Positions 46,567 to 56,959 of a stretch of DNA of 60,000 bases are shown here, one piece after another. Source of the stretch: Diphasiastrum complanatum. Lineage: Eukaryota; Streptophyta; Lycopodiopsida; Lycopodiales; Lycopodiaceae. The notes under the pieces are model-generated. The model was not told the origin of the DNA, made no database searches, and worked only from the letters and a program-made list of their open reading frames with translations. Location of the stretch: assembly GCA_029204225.1 (NCBI GenBank), contig CM055096.1:62788957-62848956 (forward strand), written 5' to 3'. The first letter of the stretch is position 1. Each line of letters begins with the position of its first letter. The translations under genes and the position numbers were made by a program.

Positions 46567-47952
46567 CTCCTCAACACAAAAATAAGACCCAACTACCGAA
46601 AAGAAACTGGATCAAACAGCAACAAGCCCTGGTGAATCAACAACTAGAGCAACATCTGATGTAGAGGAATCAATAAGTGCAGCAAAAGCACGAGCCTGCT
46701 GATCCGCGAGTGATGGTGTATGATAAAAGACATCAACAGGTTTCCATGTGGCCTCCTCAATAGGACGACCATCCCACTAGACCAAAAATTGAATCTGCCA
46801 GCGGCGTCGACTATGGTGCAGACAAACCTGTAATAGAGCAGCAGGTAAAAATGGAAACAACTCTGGGGCAGTAGGAAACTTAGCATCACAAGGAGCGTCA
46901 TCCTCAATAGCAGCACGTAATAGACTGACATGGAATCACAGGCACGTGTGGAAGTAGGAAGTTGTAAGCGATATGTAACTGGACTATGAACCTCCAAAAT
47001 GCACTAAGGCCCATAATAACGTGTTGCAAGCTTCTCAGTAGAAGCATGGCCCTGGATAAAATGATGACATGCAAACCGTAGGCGTAGATAAACCATATCT
47101 CCAACCTGAAACTCGACGTGTCGGCGGTGACAATCAACTGAGGTCTGATATCACTGTTGAACATGCTGTAAATGAGAACTGGCCTGGGTAATAAGCTCAC
47201 GGGCACCTAATAGAAATGATGCAAGTGTCACAGGTGTATCCTCAGGATGAAGAGGAATGCCAGGTAAAAGAGGTGCATAACCATGAGATAATAAAAATGG
47301 TGAGACGCCTGTGCTGGTACTAACAGAGCTATTATAGCTATTCTCTGCTAAACAGAATTGTTGATCCCAATCCTTCCCAGAAGGACAAAATGGCGTAAAT
47401 AGTCCTCAAGGATCTTGTTAAGGACCTCAGACTACCCATCAGAGTGATAAGCAAAACCCATAAAAAGCTGTACATCCAAGATACGCATAAGCTCTATCCA
47501 GAATATGGATGTAAACTTACTATCCCGATCAGAAAGTAGAGTACGAGGAAACCATGCAGGCGGAAAATCTCTAATAGGAACAAACGTGCACACTGCTTTG
47601 TTGTGATAGTACTGCGAACTGGTATGAAATGTGCCTATTTTGAGAACCTGTCAACTACCACCATACATGAATCGTGACCACACTGGGTACAGGGAAGGCC
47701 AAGGATAAAGTCCATAGATATATGAGTCCACTGGCAATGAGAAATAGGCCAACTCTGGAGCAAACCAGCAGACTTAGCACGGGAGTACTTATTATGAAGA
47801 CAGAAAGGGCAGGTACAAATAAGTACAACAAGCTCAGATCGAAGAGAGGGCCAATAGAAATGGTCCTTGAGACGAGCATAAGACTTCTGAAAACCAAAGT
47901 GAACCCCAATAGGGGACGAATGAGCATCCGACAACAATTGGGAACGGATACA
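46567..47952 (-). pseudogene. Ty3-A integrase and chromodomain
   Basis: - strand: SDAHSSPIGVHFGFQKSYAR and CTCPFCLHNKYSRAKSAGLL (zinc-binding region), QWTHISMDFILGLPCTQCGH and SCMVVVDRFSK (start of core). Decayed core sequence follows (47640-47220), then the GPF/Y-type tail and chromodomain in frames broken by stops (46990-46650). The catalytic Asp of SMDFILGLP is present; the rest of the DDE triad is too decayed to confirm. This is the segment that Ty3-A' replaced with X. Confidence 0.82.
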
Positions 47953-48706
47953 TGTTAGCGCCTCTACTCCCTGTCCCAATTATTTACAGTTTTCAGAGAC
48001 ACATGTACGATTTGTAATTATTGTAATTACTGAAATAGCTAAGTCACTGACCTGTGTTGACTTTGTAAACATGTACGATTTGTAATTATTGTAATTACTG
48101 AAATAGCTAAGTCACCGACCTGTGGTGACTTTGTAAGTAAATTGTACATAAATTGTAATTAGTTGGCATTGGACCTCAGAGAGTCGTGCTTGGCTTTGGC
48201 ATGGGGTACTGGGTCATTTATTAGGAGTGGCTGGACTGACCTCCTAAACAGTAGGAGAGTTGACTAGTCAACGAGACACGTGTCATATGCTCACTGGGAC
48301 ACGGTCCAATGAATGAGTGACACATGTCAGGATTGACCAGTCAAACATGACACGTGTCACATGCTCACTAGGACACTTGGTCTAGTGTATGAGTGACACA
48401 TGTCAGCCTACTCACTTGCCTATGTGTCAGGGTACTGCCAAGTGGCAAGTGTCGACTGTGCATGGAATTGGCCATGTGTCGACGTTAGGAAAGGTCAGGG
48501 TTAAGGGGTGCTTGAGGATTGTGCATAAATAAGCCTAGAGAGGCGCATTCCTCATCATAATCTATGCAACAAAGGTTGGGAGGAGACAAGACAGCCAGCT
48601 CCACCATGTCTCATGTGCTCTGATGTTTGTACATGCAGGAAAATCGATACGGATCAATATTGTTGATTGCTGCGCACGAGATAAGCTAGGTTTTAAGTCA
48701 AGTTTC
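47953..48706 (+). repeat. LTR-like insertion in Ty3-A pol (solo LTR candidate)
   Basis: About 750 bp interrupts the Ty3-A frame between RNase H and the integrase zinc-binding region. It starts TGTTAGCGCC. It contains two 75-bp tandem units (about 47990-48130), two diverged units of about 80 bp with GACACGTGTC palindromes (48265-48420), and a TATA-like gcataaataag at about 48521. I could not fix the right end or a target duplication. TG...CA ends would put it near 48706. No coding domain was seen. Confidence 0.6.
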
Positions 48707-49246
48707 AGATGTGGAGTCTGAGAATACCCAAGGACCTAGGAATTCAAAGAGAACCATAACGATAAAGACGGTGGTCAGCAATGGAGTAAACCTGATGAGG
48801 ATGAGACAAAACAGGCGGAGCAGAACTATAAAGATCACGAAAATCAGAACATGTAAGGTATGCGGCGGGTAGATCATCAAACCATGTAGGAACAGTAGCA
48901 ACAAGTGTATTCAACAAAGCTGGAAGACGAGACAATGCATCAGCAGCAGTGTTAGCACGACCAGGACGATACAAAATAGAAAAATCAAAAGACTTTAAAA
49001 ACTGCAACCAACAAAACTGACGATCACTAAGATCACACTGAGAAAAGAGATAACGTAAAGACTGGTGATCGATAAAGATAATGGCGCCACTTCTTAAGAG
49101 CAAAGATAATAGCAACAAGCTCTTTCTCATGCACACAATAACGTTGCTCATAAGAGCGAAGACGACGCGACTCATAAGCAATAATGCACTGTGACTGGCG
49201 AAGCAAAGCACCCAAACCAACATTACTAGCATTAGTCTCAACAATA
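48707..49246 (-). pseudogene. Ty3-A RNase H
   Basis: - strand frames encode VETNASNVGLGALLRQ (split), YCVHEKELVAIIFALKKWRH, FIDHQSLRYLFSQCDLSDRQ, FDFSILYRPGRANTAADALS. The catalytic carboxylates of the TDAS-type and DALS motifs are partly altered (TNAS). A frameshift lies near 49075. The 49246 end is the inversion breakpoint. Confidence 0.87.
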
Positions 49247-49425
49247 TGGGAGCCTATTGATGTCTTTTATCATACACCGTCACTTGCGGATCAGGCTCGT
49301 GCTCTTGCTGCACTTGTTGATTCCTCTACATCAGATGTTGCTCTAGTTGTTGATGCACCAGGGCTTACTGCTACTTGATCTAGTTTCTTTTCGGCAGTTG
49401 GGTCTTATTCTTTTGTGCCAGGGAG
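49247..49425 (+). pseudogene. Ty3-A' chromodomain end
   Basis: Encodes EPIDVFYHTPSLADQARALA, then the last codons of the element, followed by a purine tract (ccagggag) and the 3' LTR. It continues the Ty3-A' frame cut at 34101. Confidence 0.85.
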
Positions 49426-49868
49426 AGTTATGGACTCGGCTCATTACATTCGCCGCGTCCATTTACATTTACTTTACTTTATGCATAAGCAGGCCTTGGG
49501 CCCTTTTTTATTCATTAGTGACACTTAGACTATATGGTTGGCCTTTGGCCTTATTATTCATTATTAGGCCATTTGGACATATTACTGGAGAGTGGGGGCC
49601 TTCTTGGAGGGCGCACTATTTTCCCTCCCAGTTGGGCCCTAGCCACCAGAAGCTTCCTTTTAGGGCTTCCTCTTGGCTATAAGTAGGGAAACTGTGTCAT
49701 TTGTTATTCAGCTGATGATATTGATCTCTCTCTTTAGTCTCCTTAATCTCTCTCTTTCCTGCTTTCTAGGGTTAAGTCTTGCTTATGTGCTGCTTTCATA
49801 GCTTAAGTCTTGCTTATGTGATGCTTTCATAGCATAGCTTTATATCAGTTGTGGCTTTATTCGTACCT
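49426..49868 (+). repeat. Ty3-A' 3' LTR
   Basis: The 443-bp LTR starts AGTTATGGACTC and ends CGTACCT (one change from CGTAACT). GGTGC (49869-49873) follows, matching GCACC beside the 5' LTR on the other strand. It is almost identical to 38191-38631. Confidence 0.92.
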
Positions 49869-50798
49869 GGTGCCAACTTTGAGGTCCTGACAGACCATGA
49901 AAGTCTCAGATACCTTTGCAAACAACCTGAGCTTAGAGGTTGGAAAGCTCGTTGGGCAGAGTTGATGCAAGAGTTTGATATGTCTATCAGATATAGACGG
50001 GGGAAATTCAATACAGTAGCAGATGCCCTTAGCAGAATGCCTATGATAAACGAGCTGAGTTTTACTTAGATTCGTAATGAGTTACTCGAGTCCTTGAGAG
50101 GGAAGTGCCAGCATGATGCATTCTTCTCTACTATCTGGAACTCAGTCCAGAGCAGACAGTTACAGACTCCAAAACCACTTCCCGGGGCTGGTGCTAGTTC
50201 ATCCAAGAATACGGCAGCTTCCGTTGAGGATGATGATGAGTCCGAGTATACGTCAGATGACGTTGAGGATTCTGAGCCTGTATTACCCAAGCAAATTCCA
50301 GTGGTTGAGGGTCAGTTGACTCAAGGATTCAAATGGAAACAATATTCCATTCAGGATGAGTACTTGCTCTATAGAGATAGAGTATGTGTCCCCAATTCAG
50401 AGGATTATAGGCAGCAGGTCCTATATGAATGTCATGACAATCCTAGTGCGGGACACCCAGGCATACAGAAGACCTATGAGTTTCTTCGTAGGCAATTTTT
50501 CTGGCCCAATATGAAAAAGGACGTCCAACAGTATGTAGCCAGTTGCCAGAAATGTCAAGTAAATAAAGCAGAGCGTTTAAAGGCAGGAGGGTTGTTGCAG
50601 CCCTTAGAAATACCAGCTGGTAAATGGGAGAGTATCTCCATGGATTTTATAGTAGGCCTGCCTAAAACCCAAAAGGGTAATGACGCTATATGGGTCACAG
50701 TTGACCGCATGACCAAAATGGCTCATTTTTTTCCGACCAAAACAACCGTTAGAGCTCCAAAGTTAGCGAGGTTGTTTGTAGACGGGCTATTTAAATTG
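49869..50798 (+). pseudogene. Ty3-B2 RNase H end and integrase start
   Basis: Continues Ty3-B2 from the Ty3-A' insertion: [40 protein letters not shown] (intact here), then a stop (FT then TAG) at about 50067. The integrase zinc-binding region follows (HPGIQKTYEFL, SCQKCQVNKAERLKAG), then SMDFIVGLPKTQKGNDAIWV. It ends at DGLFKL, where LINE sequence starts at about 50799. The rest of Ty3-B2 is lost. Confidence 0.9.
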
Positions 50799-51813
50799 GC
50801 ACCTCCATCACAGAGCTCCCCTCAGGCACACATCAATATATCAGACGCTTTCTCTATCGCGCATATCTAGAGCGGACTTGGCGTAACCAACTAGGGGTTA
50901 AGCCAGCTTTCTACCGGACTCATTTCTTGGAGCTAGATGCATCGGGGACCCCAGTCATGCCACGCTACTTGGACTCGGGATTGTCACATTGCCTCAGATT
51001 CACATTGGGGCAGCTTAGGGTGTCCTCTCATCAGCTAGCTATTGAGACTGGGAGGTTCCATGGTATTCCCAGAGGAGCGGATTTGCCAGTTATGTTCTCT
51101 AGGTGAGGTGGAGTTTGAGGAGCACTTTATCTTTAGGTGCCCTGTATATTATGAGATCAGAGGGCGATATTATTGCTTGTTCCGAGGGATGCCTACCACT
51201 CTACGCTCTTTCATAGCTTATGAGGACCCACGGTGTGTCGCTCTGATGGTACGCGAGATGTCCATACTACGGAGAGATCTATACGAGACCACAACATTTT
51301 ATCTCACAGCCATTGATTACTTCATTCTTTACTAGGCGGAGATCACGTGATTTAGTGCTTGATGATGAGGATTATGATCATGACAACGACGAGGATGATG
51401 GCCACTCTCATAGTCATAGAGATCAGAGACAGTGTACCTCCTCCCACCATCATGCTACTACCAAGATTACCAGACATCCTACACAGAGGCGTACTACTAT
51501 TACACATGCACGTGCTCATGCTCACAGACGACGCCGACACGCTCCAGCGCTTCCCCATTTTGTGGCTCGCATCACATCTTTTTACAGCATCAGTACAGCA
51601 GTAGCAGCACAGCCTTGACATCCTACTGTAGATACAGATGATTACTATGTGCACACTCTCGCATACATGTCTATTTTAGTTTGCACTAGATGTTTTTCTT
51701 TATTACAGTTTGGAGACGTTTTTATACGCTCCCATGGTTACCACATACTTGACATGTACTTCATCAGTCTTATATGCCTTTTGGCATGGAAAAGACATTA
51801 ATAAAGCTTTCTT

Positions 51814-51881
<68 letters not shown>
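50799..51881 (+). mobile_element. LINE 3' end with (CT)n tail
   Basis: Encodes the ORF2 C-terminus in shifting frames (RFTLGQLRVSSHQLAIETGR; ICQLCSLGEVEFEEHFIFRC; RSFIAYEDPRCVALMVREM), then a His-rich coding end (HSHRDQRQC). The 3' UTR ends with ATGCCTTTTGGCAT, AATAAAGC and a CT repeat (about 51818-51881). It abuts Ty3-B2, so a 5'-truncated LINE probably inserted into, or joined, that element. Confidence 0.82.
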
Positions 51882-51884
<3 letters not shown>

Positions 51885-51939
51885 ACCATATAATCCTGGA
51901 CACTATCCTCTTCTTAGTTAGATTTTTTTTCAGTTATGT

Positions 51940-52194
51940 TGATTGACGACACTGCTCCGTCTTGAGTCCACTTTACCTAATGTACTTGCTCGTCTTATAC
52001 GCCTTTTGGCATGGAAAAGACGTTAATAAAGCTTCTTCTTCTTCTTCTTCTCTCTCGCTCTCGCGCGCGCGCGCAAATGCCAGACCCTAAATTGTTCAGG
52101 CTCTTTTCCAGGGGATAGATTCGAGCAGTTCCCCGATTCGAATCGGCCCGATTCGAATCACGGTTCATTTTAGAATCGGCGATTTGTCAAACAT
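51940..52194 (+). mobile_element. Short LINE 3' tail and possible MITE fragment
   Basis: About 51950-52075 repeats the LINE 3' end (cttatacgccttttggcatgg, AATAAAGC, then TTC and CG repeats). From about 52095 to 52194, gattcgaatcggcccgattcgaatc and the end caaacattg resemble the interior and end of the MITE at 54190-54564. It may be a MITE fragment; no target duplication was found. Confidence 0.5.
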
Positions 52195-53640
52195 TGTCAT
52201 CTACAGAGCTTATCTACTAAGCTTGGCAGGGTCAGTTGGGGGTCAAACCTGACTTCTATTGGGTTCACTTAATGGAGACAGATATATCAAGGATCCTAGT
52301 TCTATGACACTACTTGTACCTTAGGCCAGCTTCGTGTCTCCTCGCACCAGCTTGAGATTGAGATTGGATGTTTTTAGGCTACCTCGCGAGAGGATAGGAT
52401 TGAGGTGGAAACCAAGGAGCACTTTATCGTCATATGCCCAGCCTATTATCAATGTTTCATTGAAGCACGTTTCATTCAATGGAACTCTGTTTCTAACAGA
52501 CTGTTCGAAATGGATCTTAAATTTAGAGGGGGGAAAAAAAAACCTCCTAATGTGTGTGTGTGAATTGTGTGAGAAAGTTTGGTATATAAAACTTTAGTTT
52601 AAACTCATTAGGGAATAGTAGAATTATAGATACTTTGCGAATGTGCATTTTTTGATGTATCTCAATGTCTCATTGAGTCGTCAGTCATCTAAGTTGTGTC
52701 GATAATCAATTGTTTATATTGTCATTTGTATAGAGCTATAATCACTATCTAGACACTTAAACAAACAACACTTGGGTTTTCCTTTAATGAAAGGCTAGGA
52801 ATAAACCCAAGCAAAAATTAAAAAACCCTAAAAACGTTTCACTGTTTCTTTCTTGACAAAGCCGATTCTTTCATGTTTCAAATTTGTTTCAAACACATTG
52901 TGAAAAGTCTTTTCGAACGGTTTTTAAAGGTACATGAAAAATTGCCTATTATGAGATTCGTGGGAGATATTATTGTCTGTTTCGAGATACACCAGTCACA
53001 TTGTGTTCACTTGTTACATATGAGGAGCGACTTTGTGTTGCACTCATGATACAAGAGATGCTTTTACGACAACGAGATCTCAAGCCTTCTGATCAGAGTT
53101 CTCCAGAGACATCTCAATTCACACTTCCTTTTTCTCCAGAAGGCGACCACGATCAGACCCAGATTCAGAGGATGATGGGGATGATGATGACATGACCTCT
53201 CATAGAGCTCAGAGACAATGCACTTACTGGAGATACATTGCAGCCAAACCTGCTCGTCCTACCATGCGGAGAGGTCCCTCACACTCGATGTTAGCAGCAT
53301 TCCCAGTTTTACCTCCTACTGCAGCCTGTCTTACATCTTTCTTCAACAACAGCAACAACATTCCCCGCCTCCTGTAGCACATGGTTTGTGGATTTATACC
53401 GCTATGCATAGTGTTATGGTGATCCACACACCTATGTTTTTTCTTTTATTTTTTCGTGGGTATTAGTTCTTTAGATTCACATTACATGCATGTTTTTTTT
53501 ACAACTTCGGAGACGTTTTTCGTATGCTCCCACTTGTACTACATACTTGACATGTACTTATTCATCGTATATGCCTTTTGGCATGGAGAAGACATTAATA
53601 TAGCTTTGTTCCTTTCTTTCTACACCATAGTATTTGCATA
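52195..53640 (+). mobile_element. LINE 3' end split by a MITE
   Basis: 52195-52449 and 52945-53640 are one LINE: ..HFIVICPAYY is cut inside the zinc-binding region by the MITE and resumes at AYYEIRGRYYCLFRDTPVTL. YEERLCVALMIQEMLLRQ and a degenerate coding end follow. The 3' end has ATGCCTTTTGGCAT near 53571, a cattaatatagct variant and T-rich DNA. It is decayed by frameshifts. Confidence 0.8.
52450..52944. mobile_element. hAT-type MITE-1, 495 bp, TSD CCTATTAT
   Basis: It is inserted in LINE sequence. An 8-bp target duplication, CCTATTAT, lies at 52442-52449 and 52945-52952. Ends are CAATGTTTCAT and, on the other strand, CAATTTTTCAT (one mismatch in 11). It encodes no transposase. The 8-bp duplication fits hAT-superfamily mobilisation. 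The interior has 'gtttcattcaatgg', 'gtttcaaacac' and 'ttcgaacgg' words shared with MITE-2. Confidence 0.85.
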
Positions 53641-54189
53641 TGGAACATGCATGTACGCACGTCATATTTTAAGAATTTGTTAGATACATTTTTTGTTTGA
53701 GAATAAAAAATAAAATACCGCCAATAGGCTGCAGATTGGGTGATGTCCTATGAACCCTAAAAATGCAATCCTATAAATGATTCAAAGTGGGGATTGATTT
53801 CTAATTTGTAAATGTAGCCTGTTTAGGGAATCGACTTCAAAGTTGGGGAACAATTTGGTTCAGGGGATCCAGCAGTCTCTTCCTTGGCTAAAAGCTTTTG
53901 TAGGTAGCCAACCTACTCGTACATCAGTGCTAGGCACCTTCTTACCAATGGCTTTATTGATACAATAATACTTGATAGTGTATTAGCGACCCCTCGGTCC
54001 TAGACTAGCCCGACTTTGACACTCATATGGTTTTGAGTACAATATGTACACTACCTTATAAGACCTGTGATATATGTCATGGAGGCACATAATCAAACAG
54101 TTAGAAAATACATTCTAACATTTGACATCATATTGTACATGAAACATACAAACTCTTCAACCCAACACAGAAATTGGCAGCCTATAGAC

Positions 54190-54564
54190 CAATGTTTCAT
54201 CGAAACACGTTTTGAACAAAGAAATGTGTTTGAAACGCCCCGTTCGAAGCGGGCCCGTTTCGAAACGCATTTCTTACGTTCGAAACGCCTATTAAAAAAA
54301 TGCAAGTTTTTTTGATTGAGGAAAGTCACCATACACAGTTTCTCCTCTTGAAATTGCTTTCTCGAGAGCATTCTCATGAAATTGGATGTATCTACTTGGT
54401 ACTAGTGTTTCTATGATATGTCTAAACCCCAAAAAACCCATAAAAACACATTTAAGAAAAAAAACCCTAAATTTTTTTCCCGTTTCGAACCTGACCCTCC
54501 CGTTTTTCAAATGCGTTTCAAACCCGTTTCGAAACGACGTACGAAACGGACCCATGAAACATTG
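54190..54564. mobile_element. hAT-type MITE-2, 375 bp, TSD CTATAGAC
   Basis: Perfect 11-bp terminal inverted repeats (CAATGTTTCAT ... ATGAAACATTG) are flanked by a perfect 8-bp duplication CTATAGAC (54182-54189 and 54565-54572). The interior is rich in GTTTCGAAACG-type palindromes. It has no coding capacity. It sits 400 bp upstream of polymerase lambda exon 4. Confidence 0.92.
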
Positions 54565-54964
54565 CTATAGACTTCCTGGGTCTGTCAAGCAGCACAGTAG
54601 CCTTCAAAACATTTGGTTGGTAGCATAAGTCATGATCTTTCGGATTCCGATTGGCTTCACACTGCAAACCCTGATTGAGTTTTTTCCTTGATAGAGGAAG
54701 GAGTTTTGATGTCTATGCTTTGGTGGCTCGTGAGGCTTATGTTTGTTGGTTGTACAGCTGTAGTGTTATCAAATCTTGAAGTTCACAATTATGAGGTGCA
54801 CTTTGTGTTGTTATTATGGTCATTAGGTGCATTTTGTGTTGCTATTATGTCCAAGCATTTCATACCCTGAACGTTCATTTTGTAGGTATGGGTTTACTAT
54901 GGAACTATTTTTGAACTATTTTTATTTGATTTTTGTATACTTACTCTATTTAGCTTCTTAACAG

Positions 54965-55198
54965 GTACAGACTATACGATTATTTGCATCTGTTTGGGGG
55001 ATTGGTCCAAAGCAAGCTCAAAAATTTTATGCTGCAGGATATCGAAATGTCAAAGATTTGTTACAAGATAGTTCTTTGACACGTACTGCACGAATTGGAG
55101 TTACTTATTTTGAGGATATAGTTTTGCGTATTCCACGAGAAGAAGTTGCAGATGCGGAGAAGTTTGTACAAGCAGTTGTTGAAGATGCTTATGCAGGA
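54965..55198 (+). CDS. POLL: DNA polymerase lambda exon: fingers, second helix-hairpin-helix
   Basis: The 234-bp exon (78 codons, phase 0) is bounded by ttaacag and gtatgt. It encodes VQTIRLFASVWGIGPKQAQK, FYAAGYRNVKDLLQDSSLTR, TARIGVTYFEDIVLRIPREE. The WGIGPKQAQ helix-hairpin-helix grips the primer strand. The SLT..ARIG..YFED...RIPREE pattern is the family-X fingers subdomain. There are no stops. Confidence 0.92.
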
Positions 55199-55285
55199 GT
55201 ATGTATTTCATATTTTCCTTTTTCATTAGCAAGATATCTCATCTATCTGCGACAGATGTGACTAAATGTTTCTTTTTGAAAGCAG

Positions 55286-55374
55286 ACATGTGCAAGGGTC
55301 ACGGGTTCCTTCAGGCGCGGCCATGCGACATGTGGCGATATTGATGTTTTAGTTACTCACTTGGATGGCTACAG
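55286..55374 (+). CDS. POLL: DNA polymerase lambda exon: palm start with catalytic GDID
   Basis: The 89-bp exon (phase 0 in, phase 2 out) is bounded by aaagcag and gtaaac. It encodes [20 protein letters not shown]. The GSxRRG loop binds the incoming nucleotide triphosphate, and the two Asp of GDID are the first two metal-binding catalytic residues (D427 and D429 in the human enzyme). The remaining palm and thumb exons are not seen before 60000; copia and gypsy insertions follow. Confidence 0.92.
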
Positions 55375-55883
55375 GTAAACTATCTTCTTCCTTCTGCAGA
55401 TATAAAATGAAAGTTGTAACTTCTCAGAGGAATCTTCATCTCAGTGTTGAGGGTTTGGGCTTCAAGTATAAACAGTCCTGATCTGAAAAGGGTAAAAGGT
55501 TGACTACTGCTTGACACTTATTGGAGGGCAGCTAGAATTTTATAGTGATCCCCATCTCATAAAGGTTGTCTAACAGAATACTTACATTGAATAGATAAAG
55601 TACGACTGGATTTGAGTTTAATAATGCTCAGAACTTTTTTAATGTTACATAAGGCATTTCAACCATGTATGGCTTGTTTAGCCTCGACCTAAGCCACATG
55701 TAACTGTAATCTTAACAACAAGCATTTGAAGACTATTAAATCTCCTCCCCCTGAAATTTACGATTCTATTTCTTCTCCCCTTACTCAACAAAGTTCTATG
55801 TAGCTCTGCTCAGAGATGATTTCCTGCTGGTGATGCGAAATGCTCTTTGCTTTGCTCCTACAAATGCTGGGAGTTGAGTGTTT

Positions 55884-55884
<1 letters not shown>
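55375..55884 (+). other. Polymerase lambda intron sequence
   Basis: The region follows a clean donor (gtaaac). No element or gene was recognised before the CT repeat at 55885. Confidence 0.5.
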
Positions 55885-55928
<44 letters not shown>

Positions 55929-56310
55929 TTGATGATGACACATGTTGGAGCTTGATTTCTTTGGCTTGCACTTTCTCCCTCACGAAATGATGAGCAATCT
56001 CGATGTGTTTGCTCCTTGCATGGAATGTAGGATTAGTTGCAAGTGATTGGGCTGATTGGTTGTCACAATAGATGATAGGGATTTCCTCCTCCATGACATG
56101 AAGCTCCACCAATAGCCTTTTGAGCCACAAGACCTCCTTGCATGTTGATGTCAAGGCTTTGTATTCGGATTCTGTGGAAGATAAGGAGATGGTATCTTGC
56201 TTTTTGGAAAGCCATGATACTACTCCATCACATAGAACGGTGGCAAAAGCACTTGTTGATCTTCTATTCACTTTGTCACCTAAAAAATCCGAGTCACTAC
56301 ACATTCTATT
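55885..56310 (-). pseudogene. copia-3 RNase H fragment with (CT)n
   Basis: - strand 56304-55924 encodes CSDSDFLGDKVNRRSTSAFA, SLSSTESEYKALTSTCKEVL, IIYCDNQSAQSLATNPTFHA, RSKHIEIAHHFVREKVQAKE, the copia RNase H. A CT repeat at 55885-55924 sits where the polypurine tract would be. Sequence upstream of 56310 no longer matches. No LTR was found. Confidence 0.8.
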
Positions 56311-56959
56311 TCAATGTTCTCTTTGTGGAGTGTTTCCTCTCTTCATTCCTTTTGAAGTTGGGATTTCTTATAGTCTTGCTATCTCTCTTGATGACCAACA
56401 GGTTCTTGAAGCCCTTTTCCTTAAATCAAGACTTTCTTCCTCTTTGTTATATGGTCCTATTTAAATGGGAAGAGGATCATTCTTGCATGTTAATCTTTAG
56501 GTTTGATGTGTTGCATGGGCTAGTCCACCTTTTTATCGTAGTCAACTTAGATTTAAGATCCTTTTAATCCTAGATATATTATCCAAGCATTGTCCCATTT
56601 GAGAAAATATTAATTCTTTTTTTATGATTGTAAGAGTCATCAATCACTTAAAATGCCTTAAGGAGCCTTGGAAAGCATTTCATGTAGAGGGTATGGGCTG
56701 AAGGTTGCCCACTAAGAAGAATTTTTATCCTTAAAGGGCAAAGGCACAACCACTATCTTATCATCAAGAATGGCTTGGAGGCTAGACCTGAACACTATTT
56801 GAGCTAGTCCTCAAGTAATTGGGGCTTTTTCTTCTACTTCTCTCTTGAAGATTATTCAAGTTGGAATGAAAGATTACTAGTGGTAGTATGCATCAGATTA
56901 TAGTTGAGTGAGTAACAAATGGATTTGCATATCTTACTGCTAGATTTGAGATTGAAGGG
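56311..56959. other. Unassigned sequence
   Basis: No gene or element was recognised on either strand; probably decayed repeat or intron DNA. Confidence 0.3.

Larger units (their letters stand above)
46144..49246 (-). mobile_element. Ty3-A, 3' part (RNase H to 3' LTR), inverted
   Basis: - strand order from 49246: RNase H, an inserted LTR-like sequence (47953-48706), integrase, chromodomain, 3' LTR (46144-46566), then hAT-2. With 30123-34100 it forms a complete element of about 6.3 kb plus the insert. Its RNase H start (VETNASNVGLGALL) continues LPQFD of the other part after a loss of a few codons. Confidence 0.87.
25573..54964 (+). other. POLL: Giant intron of the polymerase lambda gene
   Basis: The 29.4-kb gap lies between two exons that join in phase 0 (ADPK to VQTIRLF) and are contiguous in the protein. 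The donor is gtatct and the acceptor ttaacag. The intron holds a nested complex: hAT-2, Ty3-A, Ty3-A', Ty3-B2, LINEs, a further LTR insert and two MITEs. The exon frames are intact, so the gene could still be expressed if the intron is spliced. Transcript evidence would decide. Confidence 0.75.
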
